DNA of 49,888 bases from Thiocapsa sp. KS1 (GTDB lineage: Bacteria; Pseudomonadota; Gammaproteobacteria; Chromatiales; Chromatiaceae): contig NZ_LN848257.1 of assembly GCF_001499735.1 (NCBI RefSeq), forward strand, positions 1,806,155 through 1,856,042, in the 5' to 3' direction. How positions within the stretch are numbered: the first letter of the stretch is position 1; every line of letters begins with the position of its first letter. Of this stretch, positions 25,301-32,301 are shown piece by piece. The position numbers and the translations under genes were made by a program. Below the pieces are notes generated by a model. The model was not told the DNA's origin. It did no database searches and worked only from the letters and a program-made list of their open reading frames with translations.

Positions 25301-25864
25301 TTCGTCGCCCACTTCCTGGGCAAGATCTTCGACAACCCGCGCGCGGTCTTTACCTCGGCCATTCTGCGCCCGGAGTCGCAAAGCCTGGAGGTCTTCGTCG
25401 ACGGCATCGAGAACATCTGCGAGGCCCAGGAACGTGTCGCCCGGCGCTATCTGGAGGACGGCAGCATCGAGGATGCCTGCCCGCCGCTCGCGGCCCTGCT
25501 CCACATCATGGCCGAGGGTCATTATCGGGGCCGCAAGGTCAACGACCCCGTCATCCGCAACCTCTTCACCCGCGAGTATCTCTTGGCCTCCGACTGGTAC
25601 CGCGAGCGCCTGGAGGTCAAGCAGCAGCGCGACATACAGCTCGCCCGGCGGATGATGCTGAACCTCCGGCGGTTCATGGAGCTACGCCACTACGCCGACG
25701 AGGCCGACCGTCTCGACGCCGCCGCGCGCCTGGAGCGCGCCAAGGCCGAGCTGGAACGGGTTCAGGAGCCCGCCTACCTGGATGCCTTGGTCGGCACCAT
25801 CGGTGCGGATCCACTCGGGCCGGCGCGGGAGATCATGGTCGAGGCCGAGCGGCAGGCCGCCTAG
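22337..25864 (+). CDS. Very large protein, candidate diphosphate-type PEP carboxykinase
   Basis: This 1175-residue soluble protein has no signal peptide or membrane segment. Its size (~130 kDa) and a glycine-rich anion-binding motif TVSGGGKSEISKS (residues 499-511, Lys505) fit the PPi-dependent PEP carboxykinases known from Entamoeba and propionibacteria. Those convert oxaloacetate and diphosphate to PEP, CO2 and phosphate. Other notable stretches are MEIRFFAPGNLVSN, HWTGHTGC, EEHSGGALAFPRFNHGEEFG, KSPSTTGAGSEGALT and FSSSAGHIGPNVKVSHD. The assignment is from memory of the family, not a search. If right, the enzyme would run anaplerosis or gluconeogenesis on diphosphate. ATG 22337 is preceded by GCAGGTC. 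It is apparently monocistronic and followed by a hairpin. Confidence 0.55.
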   Translation: MIDPVRELGLHTDASADLPDGPYAALSADDRQKLHLYINLKLISSGQPSCGTAATEGFIEIAHDLLLSYREKNRLLSTYHCPVDRRIQDFLGRYFADLGLDRIPTLPFQSFILDRHGLARELSVPVDSNVFTSDIISSYRVAQGVLHNPASDRRTTEGSFHVAEGGLPIPGDKKAVPKAVFAKLLEAALDPPEELLTIPFTANHGEPARMFVSLLLRPLVCPEVPGFQPEKNMEIRFFAPGNLVSNLDFVESIFGNGGNPYLADFDAALDVDHWTGHTGCVMLAPHLTRLTKQALGLPHRDHASARQRAEGMCWSDPAERYNDGNAFKITARDTSGVIFTILADNYYGYCKKEVKTQISFAANLFGLAEEEHSGGALAFPRFNHGEEFGVDQSTREPGYAFAEVAARYGEIMDVQPEGYGIDKRFPQVLYVSQDLRMDLLAQRITWDHAGTTRSIRLQPGKIYIQPNGYKIEMQKHPGAPSWRLIGTKAEGTFCHKPCTVSGGGKSEISKSLEDAVLYGPIFVDDLNQDLDRVQEIFDRDYRDRFRPGFEHEDHDAGRKPLSPQRSLGSVIKLLTPSPSHTREYNTWLKLIPPRLLALTFMIKRLYRPSWGEAWRDRFSVDEVDGAPGHELKAFGRRIVATYLRVGFDTDGKWRTFKLRQDFIAAEKIQMEDDITASVVVPPGSVSGCRATAREGGHSLKLARNCEYRLFQRPDDAIIPGFDKQTELEMAQDGNFMANYEPLEGGTLDAVMEDVLTLSTFSAPMRQRLEQAARDGLAVVSSAHPRLVDGKPSKNPRYLQVRPDLVNPVRSYVAEMGARLHRKLPLDIPVCHPVDAVLTGRRNNPPEPGIRALAVYNPIHYQELPELFMDFICSLTGKSPSTTGAGSEGALTKAPFNAVRPTVDLNNALVSYILTGYAGFSSSAGHIGPNVKVSHDVSLLIPEIWARLTEQERDPQYLIANDYLEPLEDFAYQGRTVLASRLGYRITERFVAHFLGKIFDNPRAVFTSAILRPESQSLEVFVDGIENICEAQERVARRYLEDGSIEDACPPLAALLHIMAEGHYRGRKVNDPVIRNLFTREYLLASDWYRERLEVKQQRDIQLARRMMLNLRRFMELRHYADEADRLDAAARLERAKAELERVQEPAYLDALVGTIGADPLGPAREIMVEAERQAA

Positions 25865-25906
25865 GGCGGACCTGCGTTCGGTCGCCGGGAACCGCAGTCG
25901 GGACGG

Positions 25907-25933
25907 GCGCGCATACCGGCCGGGTATGCGCGC
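25907..25933. terminator. Hairpin after the PEPCK-like gene
   Basis: GCGCGCATACC (25907-25917) pairs perfectly with GGTATGCGCGC (25923-25933) across a 5-base loop, 42 bases after the stop codon. It could also serve the possible minus-strand gene that ends at 25940. There is no T-run. Confidence 0.6.
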
Positions 25934-25939
25934 AAGCGG

Positions 25940-26236
25940 TTATCCGGAGCGCCGGAAGGACAGGAAATGCGCCCACAAACCGGCGCGGACCGAGCGCCTC
26001 GGCGACCGCACGGCCCCGGCGGAGGTCGGGACCGCCGTAGGGCTCGCAGCCCTCTGGCGCGGCGCGTCGATCGACATGCTGCTCTCCAGCGCACGTCTGA
26101 CAACCCCTTCGAAATCGAAGGCATAGGCCGCCGCGGACGCCGCCTGGCAGTCCGTCTCGGGCGCGCGGATCTCGGATCGCATCGGATCCGGTTTCGGCGC
26201 ATGACGGTGGTCTTCGGGTATCGCAACGGGTGTCAT
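25940..26236 (-). CDS. Possible small protein, unrecognised
   Basis: This 98-codon frame starts with ATG at 26236, with GAGGGATCGG about 5-14 bases upstream as a weak ribosome-binding site. It reads as a plausible protein: an acidic middle (AYAFDFEGVVRRALESS), then a basic, Ser/Pro-rich tail ending WAHFLSFRRSG. Codon third positions are mostly G or C, as in neighbouring genes, but so are those of many chance frames here. It lies alone in a long gap, convergent with the PEPCK-like gene. I do not recognise it. Confidence 0.35.
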   Translation of the reverse strand: MTPVAIPEDHRHAPKPDPMRSEIRAPETDCQAASAAAYAFDFEGVVRRALESSMSIDAPRQRAASPTAVPTSAGAVRSPRRSVRAGLWAHFLSFRRSG

Positions 26237-26556
26237 TTTCAACCGATCCCTCTCGAAATCGTCTGTCGGGAGTATCGTCTGTAGGCTCCGAGCCCGACAC
26301 CGGCCCGAGGCTTGGACACCAAGCGCCTCGCAACCGACGACATGGCGAATCGGGCCAGGAGCCTGAGACAAGAGTATAGCCGTCCGATGGCCGAGAGACG
26401 TCATGATGGCCGTGGAATCTGTGACATATGCACACCTGCTCCGAAGCACCGCTCGACGCCGCGACGACCACCCGACCGACCGGCAGCCGAACCGACACCC
26501 CGGAGCGCCTTGTGTTAGCGTGCCGGTCATCGACGAACCATCCCGGAACCGAAAAG

Positions 26557-27378
26557 ATGCAACACCTTACACCGCAAGGCCAACAGATCGTCGAGGATAT
26601 CGCACGGCGTCACGGCTTCAGCCAAGATGCCGTCACCCAGATGCTCGTCGCCGTGCTCAACGGCAACGGCAGCATGGCCCAGTTCAGCCACCCGGAATTC
26701 GGCGGCTCGGGCCAGTGGATGCAGGGCGGCATGCTGATGCTCGGCGATATGTTCAACTCCTCCCTGAAAGGCCGGGTCGACGCACTCTGCTACGAGCTCT
26801 CCAACCTGCTCGTCAACCAGCCCGGCCTGCTTCAGAGCGGGAGCTTCCAGTCCCAGAGTCAAGGCGGCGGATCCTTTCAGAACCAGACCACCGGCGGTAT
26901 CCGCGGCCAATCCGATCTCTTCGTGCCGGACCCCGACGATCACTGGTGGCCGCAAGAGCTCGGCGCACCGAACGCGACCGGGAGTCAGAACAACGTCAAG
27001 TACGCCTATTTCGCCGACGCGCGGCGCCTGGCCGTCAACACCGGCGGCGATGTCTGGGTCTACGACACGCTGGATCACCAAATCGGCGGCTTCTCCCAGC
27101 AGCAAGGCATGGGCGGCTCGATCAGCTTCGGCAGCCAATACGGCACCATCGATCTCGGACGCCTTCCGGTCGTCTGGCGCAACGGCCAACCCGTGGAGGC
27201 AACGCCGCAAGCCGTTGCGCCGGATCGCCCCGTACCGTATCAGCCCGCGCCGAACCCACGTGGGAGCGAGGGCGACATCTTCGCCGCCATCGAACGTCTC
27301 GGCGATCTCCGGGCAAAGGGCATCCTCACGGACGAGGAGTTCAATACCAAGAAGGCGGAGCTGCTGGCACGGTTGTAG
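26557..27378 (+). CDS. SHOCT-domain protein
   Basis: This 273-residue protein has no signal peptide. The N-terminal half contains a helical segment (residues 1-35), a Met/Gly-rich stretch (GQWMQGGMLMLGD) and a Gln/Ser/Gly-rich low-complexity linker (about 95-125). An uncharacterised middle domain contains SDLFVPDPDDHWWPQELG. The C-terminal 38 residues form a SHOCT motif (IFAAIERLGDLRAKGILTDEEF..KKAELLARL), typical of short oligomerisation tails. Start ATG 26557 begins the first plausible protein-like stretch; 43 upstream codons in frame look random. The 3' end is convergent with the cardiolipin synthase gene across a palindromic element. Function unknown. Confidence 0.72.
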   Translation: MQHLTPQGQQIVEDIARRHGFSQDAVTQMLVAVLNGNGSMAQFSHPEFGGSGQWMQGGMLMLGDMFNSSLKGRVDALCYELSNLLVNQPGLLQSGSFQSQSQGGGSFQNQTTGGIRGQSDLFVPDPDDHWWPQELGAPNATGSQNNVKYAYFADARRLAVNTGGDVWVYDTLDHQIGGFSQQQGMGGSISFGSQYGTIDLGRLPVVWRNGQPVEATPQAVAPDRPVPYQPAPNPRGSEGDIFAAIERLGDLRAKGILTDEEFNTKKAELLARL

Positions 27379-27412
27379 CTGAAGAATGAAGCTGGGTTGA
27401 GCCTAGCCTAAC

Positions 27413-27438
27413 GTCGGGTTACGCTGCGCTAACCCGAC
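27413..27438. repeat. REP-like palindrome between convergent genes
   Basis: GTCGGGTTA (27413-27421) and TAACCCGAC (27430-27438) form a 9-bp stem around CGCTGCGC, followed by CTAC. The reverse strand reads GTAGGTCGGGTTAGCGCAGCGTAACCCGAC. A motif of this type is widespread in bacterial intergenic DNA. Placed 34 bp after one gene and 17 bp from the other, it may end both transcripts. Confidence 0.7.
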
Positions 27439-27455
27439 CTACATGGCTCCCCGAA

Positions 27456-28895
27456 TCAGAGATAAGGCGAAAACAAGCGCGCGAATCCGTCGCGCAGCTT
27501 CGCCGGGATCGAGCGGCCCGCAAGCTCGTCGAGCGACAGCTCGCGGCTCGCGGCGAGCTTGGCGTCAACCAAACCGTGGAGCCGACGGGCAAGCCGGCGG
27601 TCGTAGCACTCCAGGTTGTATTCGAAATTCAGGCGAAGGCTGCGCGCATCCCAGTTCGCAGAGCCGAGGAAAGACCATGCCTCGTCGATCAGCATCAGCT
27701 TGGTATGATCGAAGGGCGACGGGGAGAGTCGGATCCGGCAGTGACCTTCCAGAAGCTGCTCGGCTTGGGCTTGCGCCGCCCATTGTACAAGCTTCAGATT
27801 GTTTCGCTCCGGCATCAGGATCTCGACCGCGACACCGCGCAAGGCCGTGACGTTGAGCGCGGTGATCAGGGTCTGATCGGGGAGGAAATAAGGCGACACG
27901 ATCCGGACCCGCTCGCGTGCGGTCGTCAAGGCACCCAAAATCATGCGTCGGATGATATCAAAGTCTTCGTCGGGACCGTCCGGGACACCCCGCGCGAGGG
28001 TCGGGCCGACCTGTGCCGGCACCGGATACCAGGCATCCCCGCCGAGCCGCTCGCCGGTCGTGAAGGTCCAGTCCAGGTCGAAGGCCTCGACCAGGAAACG
28101 CACGACCGGACCTTCGACACGCAGATGCAGATCCTGGATCGGATTCCGCGGACAGGACGCCATCAGGCATCCGGCGCGGATGTTCAGCCCGCCCGTGAAG
28201 CCGATCCGCCCGTCCACCACCAGGATCTTGCGATGATTTCGCAGGTTCAGGTACTGACTCTTCACCGGCAGCACGGAGGCGAGAAAGACCGCGGTCGGAA
28301 TCCCGCGGCGGCGCAGCACGCGCGGCATCGGCGGTCGGCTGTAGCGCTGGCCGACCCCGTCGATGAGGACGCGCACGACGACACCGCGCCGATGCGCCCG
28401 CTCCAAGGCATTCGCAAAAAGGCGTCCGACGCTGTCGTTGTCGAAGATGTAGGTCGAGAGTCCGATGGTCTCCCGAGCCCGATCGATCGCCTCCAACATG
28501 CGCGGATAGGCCTGGTCGCCGTCGATCAGCGGCTCGACCCGGTTGCCGGCTTCGAGCGGCAGGCCGGTCAGTGCGTCGCCCAGATGGCCGAGACGGACCA
28601 GATTCGGATACTCGGCCTGCAGTACGCGGTGGGCGCGACGCTCGCCCGCCAGCTCCGCACGATCGCTCGCCTCCGAGGTCTGGGGACGCAGCCGGTGGGC
28701 CTTGCGGGTAATGCGGTTGATCCCGAGCAGCCAGTAGAGCGCGAGGCCGGTCAGCGGCGCCAGAATGACCAGCCCTGCCCAACCCACGGTCGAGGAGACG
28801 TCGCGACGGCCGAGAAGCAGGTGAGCCAGGGTGGCGACCTGGGCCGCCAGCTCCAAGGCCAGAAGCGTTCCCGTCAGGAGTCCGTGGTCAATCAT
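27456..28895 (-). CDS. cls: Cardiolipin synthase (phospholipase D family)
   Basis: This 479-residue inner-membrane enzyme makes cardiolipin from phosphatidylglycerol. Two N-terminal membrane helices (about 5-28 and 36-58, PLDc_N type, LLGINRITRKAHR just after) precede two phospholipase D domains. Each carries an HKD motif: LRNHRKILVVDG near residue 222 and FDHTKLMLIDE near 396. The flanking FTGGLNI and LGSANWD are also present. Length and order are those of ClsA. It follows the retropepsin-like gene by 80 bp on the same strand, so the two could share a transcript. Confidence 0.92.
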   Translation of the reverse strand: MIDHGLLTGTLLALELAAQVATLAHLLLGRRDVSSTVGWAGLVILAPLTGLALYWLLGINRITRKAHRLRPQTSEASDRAELAGERRAHRVLQAEYPNLVRLGHLGDALTGLPLEAGNRVEPLIDGDQAYPRMLEAIDRARETIGLSTYIFDNDSVGRLFANALERAHRRGVVVRVLIDGVGQRYSRPPMPRVLRRRGIPTAVFLASVLPVKSQYLNLRNHRKILVVDGRIGFTGGLNIRAGCLMASCPRNPIQDLHLRVEGPVVRFLVEAFDLDWTFTTGERLGGDAWYPVPAQVGPTLARGVPDGPDEDFDIIRRMILGALTTARERVRIVSPYFLPDQTLITALNVTALRGVAVEILMPERNNLKLVQWAAQAQAEQLLEGHCRIRLSPSPFDHTKLMLIDEAWSFLGSANWDARSLRLNFEYNLECYDRRLARRLHGLVDAKLAASRELSLDELAGRSIPAKLRDGFARLFSPYL

Positions 28896-28975
28896 CCGGA
28901 AGAATCGCGCCCGTCACCCCGAAAACGCCGGGAACGATCGACGCCGACGGCTGGAGACCGGAGGCCTTTTCTCGC

Positions 28976-29749
28976 CTACCGCGCCGCCAACGTCAGCAGA
29001 TTCTGCTCGTCGTCGATGGTGACCCGAAAGCGCCCGAGCAGACTCATCCCCAAGAGCGCATTCCCGCCGAGCCGCGTGTCGTCGATAAAGGCCGCGGAGA
29101 CCCCTTCGACCCGCGTGTCTCCGAGCCAGACGCCGCTCAAGGTGCCGAGCCGCGCGTCCACGGTGCCGTTGGCCGTCTGCACGCTCTGCATGCGCAGATC
29201 GCCCGGAGAAATGCCGAGCGGCCCGATGAGCGACGCGGGCAGAACCACGTGATCCGATCCGGTATCGATCAGCAGTACGCGCTCCACCCGTTGGCCGTTC
29301 GGCCCTTCCAGGGCCAGGTTCACGGCATGCGAAGTCCCCTGACGCTGGGTCGGCAGGACGATCGAGTCGCCCGGCTGACCCTCGCCGTCGTCAGGCGTCG
29401 CCCCCGGCGGAAACCCCGACCCGCCGCTGTCGACGACCAGCGGCGGCGCAACGACCGCGACCTTCTCGCCGAGGATGATGATGCGATCGACCCCGCCGCC
29501 CTCATCTTGAACGATCACATGGTCGAAGCCGTCGAGCAGCACCCGCAAGCGCGGCACCAAGTCGTCGCCTTCGGCGCGCCCTTCCATCTCCGCGGTCTGC
29601 TCGATACCCCGCACCTCGAACCCGTGCTGAGCCATCAAGCGCTCCAGCTCCTGCGCAACATTCACGAAGGGTCCCGCATTCGACGCCGGGGGCAGGACGC
29701 AGCCGATCCAGAGCGAGCCGATCAGGATCCGACGAACAAGGTGCTTCAT
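28976..29749 (-). CDS. Exported retropepsin-like aspartic protease
   Basis: This 257-residue protein has a signal peptide (1-25, hydrophobic GSLWIGCVLPP, cleavage near SNAG). About 110 residues of unassigned N-terminal domain follow, then a clan AA retropepsin-like domain (about 140-257). The catalytic triad is LLIDTGSDHVVLP (Asp162-Thr-Gly), and the flap-like NGTVDARLGTLSGVWLGD and the family-typical ALLGMSLLGRF follow. Bacterial single-domain retropepsins act as homodimers; periplasmic proteolysis is the likely role. The protein ends with a beta-strand (TIDDEQNLLTLAAR) as in the TIGR02281-type family. Confidence 0.85.
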   Translation of the reverse strand: MKHLVRRILIGSLWIGCVLPPASNAGPFVNVAQELERLMAQHGFEVRGIEQTAEMEGRAEGDDLVPRLRVLLDGFDHVIVQDEGGGVDRIIILGEKVAVVAPPLVVDSGGSGFPPGATPDDGEGQPGDSIVLPTQRQGTSHAVNLALEGPNGQRVERVLLIDTGSDHVVLPASLIGPLGISPGDLRMQSVQTANGTVDARLGTLSGVWLGDTRVEGVSAAFIDDTRLGGNALLGMSLLGRFRVTIDDEQNLLTLAAR

Positions 29750-30136
29750 GGCTCCGGACTCCGGACGCGAGGGGGTGCAGAAGATAGGACAGAGACTAGC
29801 AGCGAGGCGGGTTTAGAGCTACAGCCCGGACCCACCGGGTACTGGATTCGCGGACACCGCGACGAGCCTTCCACACCGAGCGCGCCCGGGCCGCGCAACT
29901 CGGAGCCGTAAGAAAACCGGGAAAAACGGGATCTATTTCATTATGATCTGCGGTCTTTCGGTGGTCGGCTGACCGGGGATCGGAGACCGTGCAGATCCTG
30001 CTCCGGGCCTGCCGCAGCATCGAAGAGCCGTCAACACAGGACATCGCACCCGACACCAACAGGTCCACGCCCTGCCGGGCGAAACGCTCGACACCGAAAC
30101 CGGCAAAGGACCCGATCATACAGAGGACACTCACGC
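29750..30136. other. Divergent intergenic region
   Basis: These 387 bases between the protease gene (minus) and the SLC13 transporter (plus) hold an AT-richer stretch around 29920-29955, with a TATGAT at about 29944. It could be a -10 box for the transporter, but no convincing -35 lies upstream. No gene is supported. Confidence 0.4.
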
Positions 30137-32098
30137 ATGCTGGCAGCCTTTCGTGCCCTGACGAAAACCGATCTCGCCGCGGTTTTCTTTGCAGTCGTCG
30201 GTATCTACCTCGCGGGGGTTGTGCCGTCCGTAGAGATCGCCTGGGTCATGGGCTTTCTGCTGCTCACGGTCTTTCTGTTCGCCTTCGAGGTGGTCACCGT
30301 CGATGTCGCCGCCATCAGCGTCATGGTGCTGCTCGGCCTCACCGGATTGCTCGCACCCTTGATGGGCCTCCAGCAGGGGCTGGTGCCGATCGAGCATCTG
30401 TTCGACGGTTTCTCGAGCAACGCGGTCATCTCCATCATCGCGGTCATGATCATCGGCGCCGGGCTCGACAAGACCGGGATCATGTCGACGGTCGCGGGCT
30501 TCATCATGCGTATCGGCGGCACCACCGAGGCGCGCATCATCCCGCTGATCTCCGGGGCCGTCGGCGGTATTTCGAGCTTCATGCAGAACGTCGGGGCCGC
30601 GGCACTCTTCCTGCCCGTGGTCAGCCGCATCTCGGCGCGCACCGGCTTGCCGATGTCGCGCCTGCTCATGCCGATGGGCTTCTGCGCCATCTTAGGCGGC
30701 ACCATCACCATGGTCGGCTCCAGTCCGCTGATCCTGTTGAACGACCTGATCCTGACCTCGAACAAGGCGCTCCCCGCCGGTACGACGCCGATGGAGACCT
30801 TTCAGCTCTTCGACGTCACCCCGATCGGGATCGCGCTGCTCACCGCCGGTATTCTCTATTTCGTGCTCGCCGGGCGCTTCGTCCTGCCCTCGCGCAAGAA
30901 CGAGATGCTGACCGGCAGCGACACCAGCACCTACTTCGCCGAAACCTACGGGCTGTCCTCCTTCGAGATCCGCGAGGTGAGACTTCGCCCGGAGAGCACG
31001 CTGGTCGGCAAGAGTGTCGACGAGCTTGAGCAGACCTGGCGCGTGCGGGTGATCGCGGTCGAAAAGGGCGACGGCCTGCGCCTGGGCGCCGACGGGGTGG
31101 ACCGCTCGCTCGGCATCGAGCCCGGCACCACGCTCGGCCTGCTCGGCACCGAGGAGAAGCTCGAACGCTTCGCCGCGGACAACGCGGTCGATGTCAAACC
31201 CGATCTCGATCTCTTCTCCGAAGCCATGGCCAAAAACAAGGCGGGCGTCGCCGAGATCGTCATCCCGCCCGGCTCCCAATTGATCGGCAAGACCGCCCGC
31301 GACGTCTGGATGCGCAAGACCTACGGACTCTCGCTGCTCGCCATCAATCGCGGCGGCACGCAGATCACCTTCAACACCGGCGGCGTGCGCAATACGCCCC
31401 TCCTCGCGGGCGATGCGCTGGTGGTCCACACCACCTGGGCGGACCTGACGCGCCTCACCAAGGACCGCAACTTCGTCGTGGTCACGACCGAGTATCCGCA
31501 CGAGGAGCTGCGCCCGCACAAGGTTCGCGCCGCGTTGGTGTTCTTCGCGATCACCCTGACACTGGTGCTCTTCACCGATCTGCGTCTCTCGGTGGCCCTG
31601 CTGACCGGAGCCATGGGCATGATCCTGGCCGGCGTCCTCTCGATCGACGAAGCCTACCGGGCGGTCAGTTGGAAGACGGTCTTTCTGTTGGCCTCGCTGA
31701 TCCCGCTCGGGCTCGCCGTGGAGGCCAGCGGGACAGCCGCCTGGATCGCTCAGCAGACGCTCGCCACGCTCGGCGACGTGCCCATCTGGGTGGTCCAGGC
31801 CGCCCTCGCGGTGCTCGCTACCTTCTTCACGCTCGTAATGTCCAATGTCGGAGCGACCGTCCTGCTGGTCCCGCTGGCGGTCAACATGGCCCTTGGGATC
31901 GGCGCCAACCCGGCCGTCTTCGCCTTGACGGTGGCGATCGCGACATCGAACTCCTTCCTGATCCCGACCCATCAGGTCAATGCGCTGCTGATGGGACCCG
32001 GCAACTATCGCGTCGTCGACTTCATCCGCGCAGGCGGCATCATGTCGATCATCTTCCTGGTGGTGGCGTTGACCATGCTCAATGTGGTCTTTGGCTGA
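30137..32098 (+). CDS. SLC13/DASS-family transporter with two TrkA-C domains
   Basis: This 653-residue inner-membrane transporter is split by a cytosolic insert. The first membrane half (about 12-260) contains the DASS-type SSFMQNVGAAALFLPV and MVGSSPLIL re-entrant motifs. Two RCK-C/TrkA-C domains (about 285-365 and 375-450) contain typical LVGKSVDELEQTWRVRVIAV and LIGKTARDVWMRKTYGLSLL stretches. The second half (about 470-653) has VMSNVGATVLLVPLAVN and TSNSFLIPTHQVNALLMGPG. Relatives carry sulfate, carboxylates or other anions with sodium; in a sulfur-oxidising phototroph sulfate is an attractive but unproven substrate. The weak AGAGGA site is 11 bases before ATG 30137. The stop codon lies inside an inverted-repeat unit. 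Confidence 0.88.
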   Translation: MLAAFRALTKTDLAAVFFAVVGIYLAGVVPSVEIAWVMGFLLLTVFLFAFEVVTVDVAAISVMVLLGLTGLLAPLMGLQQGLVPIEHLFDGFSSNAVISIIAVMIIGAGLDKTGIMSTVAGFIMRIGGTTEARIIPLISGAVGGISSFMQNVGAAALFLPVVSRISARTGLPMSRLLMPMGFCAILGGTITMVGSSPLILLNDLILTSNKALPAGTTPMETFQLFDVTPIGIALLTAGILYFVLAGRFVLPSRKNEMLTGSDTSTYFAETYGLSSFEIREVRLRPESTLVGKSVDELEQTWRVRVIAVEKGDGLRLGADGVDRSLGIEPGTTLGLLGTEEKLERFAADNAVDVKPDLDLFSEAMAKNKAGVAEIVIPPGSQLIGKTARDVWMRKTYGLSLLAINRGGTQITFNTGGVRNTPLLAGDALVVHTTWADLTRLTKDRNFVVVTTEYPHEELRPHKVRAALVFFAITLTLVLFTDLRLSVALLTGAMGMILAGVLSIDEAYRAVSWKTVFLLASLIPLGLAVEASGTAAWIAQQTLATLGDVPIWVVQAALAVLATFFTLVMSNVGATVLLVPLAVNMALGIGANPAVFALTVAIATSNSFLIPTHQVNALLMGPGNYRVVDFIRAGGIMSIIFLVVALTMLNVVFG

Positions 32099-32178
32099 GC
32101 CGCGTCCGCTGCGATATGGATTGTCGTCGTCAAACGCGGCCTCGGTCCGATCAACAAAGCCGGTGAGACGCGGTTCAG
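32095..32178. repeat. 84-bp inverted-repeat unit overlapping the SLC13 stop
   Basis: CTGAGCCGCGTC (32095-32106) and GACGCGGTTCAG (32167-32178) are inverted repeats with 11 of 12 matches. The left end includes the stop codon TGA. The left end also shares the 15 bases CCGCGTCCGCTGCGA with the next unit (32205-32219). Confidence 0.6.
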
Positions 32179-32199
32179 GGTTTTTTATTCGTTTCTTTC

Positions 32200-32287
32200 T
32201 AAAACCGCGTCCGCTGCGACGGGCTTGGAATCATGCAAGGGCAAGACCCGAATGAAGACAGTGCATGTCGTGCGAGACGCGGTTTTA
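32200..32287. repeat. 88-bp inverted-repeat unit upstream of the AAA+ gene
   Basis: TAAAACCGCGTC (32200-32211) and GACGCGGTTTTA (32276-32287) are perfect 12-bp inverted repeats. The unit is separated from the previous one by a T-rich stretch (32181-32199) and ends 14 bases before the AAA+ start codon. It may therefore contain that gene's leader. The inner ends of the two units (32167-32175 and 32203-32211) can also pair with each other. Confidence 0.6.
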
Positions 32288-32301
32288 TAGGGACGCGATC
32301 C

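Larger units (their letters stand above)
25865..26556. other. Long intergenic region with hairpin and a possible minus-strand small gene
   Basis: The 692 bases contain the hairpin at 25907-25933 and a possible 98-codon minus-strand gene (25940-26236). In the remaining 320 bases up to the SHOCT gene I see neither a clear promoter nor a repeat. Confidence 0.5.

Noticed and set aside
22073-25522. Very long open frame (about 1150 codons) antisense to the PEPCK-like gene.
   Set aside because: In GC-rich DNA the complementary strand of a long gene often stays open. Its protein has no recognisable domain, whereas the plus frame has glycine-rich and catalytic-looking motifs and a ribosome-binding site.
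26690-26720. SHPEFGG stretch in the SHOCT protein resembling an affinity-tag peptide.
   Set aside because: The tag core is HPQ, absent here; the natural Gly-rich context explains it.
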